This document shows positions 5,989-6,066 of a stretch of 6,066 nt of DNA, one piece after another. Both the position numbers and the translations under genes were made by a program. The stretch comes from JAKQHY01 sp034429475 (GTDB lineage: Bacteria; Chloroflexota; Anaerolineae; B4-G1; SLSP01). The notes under the pieces were generated by a model, which was not told the DNA's origin, did not search any database, and saw only the letters and a program-made list of their open reading frames with translations. The stretch spans positions 1-6,066 of the forward strand of contig DAOUGD010000313.1 in assembly GCA_034429475.1 (NCBI GenBank). The letters are read 5' to 3'. Numbering within the stretch: position 1 is the stretch's first letter; each line of letters begins with the position of its first letter.

Positions 5989-6066
5989 ACCACGCCCACC
6001 AGGGAGATTCTGCGGCTAAAGCCGCCGGTAAAAAGGCTGTTTTGCGAGAATAATAACACTCTGCCA
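5963..6066. mobile_element. MITE-like element, 104 bp with 28-bp terminal inverted repeats
   Basis: The arms are 5963-5990 and 6039-6066. The outer 22 bases are perfect inverted copies (left arm begins TGGCAGAGTGTTATTATT, right arm ends AATAATAACACTCTGCCA), and the inner six bases differ at two positions, 5985-5986 in the left arm. The 48-bp centre holds a GCGGC-TAAA-GCCGC hairpin at 6012-6025 and no open frame of note. Small size, terminal repeats and absence of coding capacity fit a non-autonomous transposable element. The right flank is outside the window, so a target-site duplication cannot be tested, and the parent transposase is not identified. Alternatives are a large regulatory hairpin, the end of an insertion sequence, or a fold-back assembly artefact at a contig end. 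Confidence 0.6.
6012..6025. repeat. Palindromic hairpin inside the element
   Basis: GCGGC-TAAA-GCCGC is a perfect 5-bp stem with a 4-nt loop. Read on the minus strand it is GCGGC-TTTA-GCCGC, differing at one base of 14 from the core at 38-51. It lies upstream of the beta-helix gene in the same relative sense as the first copy lies upstream of the peptidase gene. Confidence 0.5.

Overview
The window is GC-rich and suggests a member of the Chloroflexota, possibly Anaerolineae-like. This is inferred from protein style, not from a marker gene: a short N-terminal TPR of the 'D-P-N-N-E-T-A-W-x-W-M-A-x-V-x-D-D-P-x-R-R-x-D-C-L' type, an acidic Pro/Ala/Glu linker, one membrane anchor, and a large exported beta-helix with T-P-rich spacers. 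No rRNA, tRNA, CRISPR array, phage gene or transposase gene is visible.

Layout: positions 1-127 are non-coding and hold a REP-like GCGGC-TTCA-GCCGC hairpin and an AT-rich patch. Positions 128-2303 (+) encode an S9-family (prolyl oligopeptidase / acylaminoacyl-peptidase-like) serine peptidase with an intact catalytic domain. Its natural start, an ATG at 128 with a good ribosome binding site, is out of frame with the rest because of one apparent extra C in the C6 run at 210-215. Positions 2308-5919 (-) encode a 1203-residue single-pass membrane protein: cytoplasmic TPR, disordered acidic linker with repeated W-x5-W motifs, basic stretch, transmembrane helix, and an exported right-handed beta-helix of four diverged modules. 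The two genes converge with 4 bp between their stop codons. Upstream of the second gene, 5963-6066 is a 104-bp MITE-like element with 28-bp terminal inverted repeats (26/28 matching, outer 22 bp perfect) and a second copy of the GCGGC-N4-GCCGC hairpin. The window ends exactly on the outer base of this element.

Nothing shows that the two genes work together. They are on opposite strands, do not form an operon, and have unrelated domains. The peptidase looks cytoplasmic and the TPR/beta-helix protein looks like a cell-surface protein that may couple an outside structure to cytoplasmic partners. The points most worth checking are the terminal-inverted-repeat element, the frameshift, and the tryptophan-pair repeats. 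I see no convincing new defence or mobile system.
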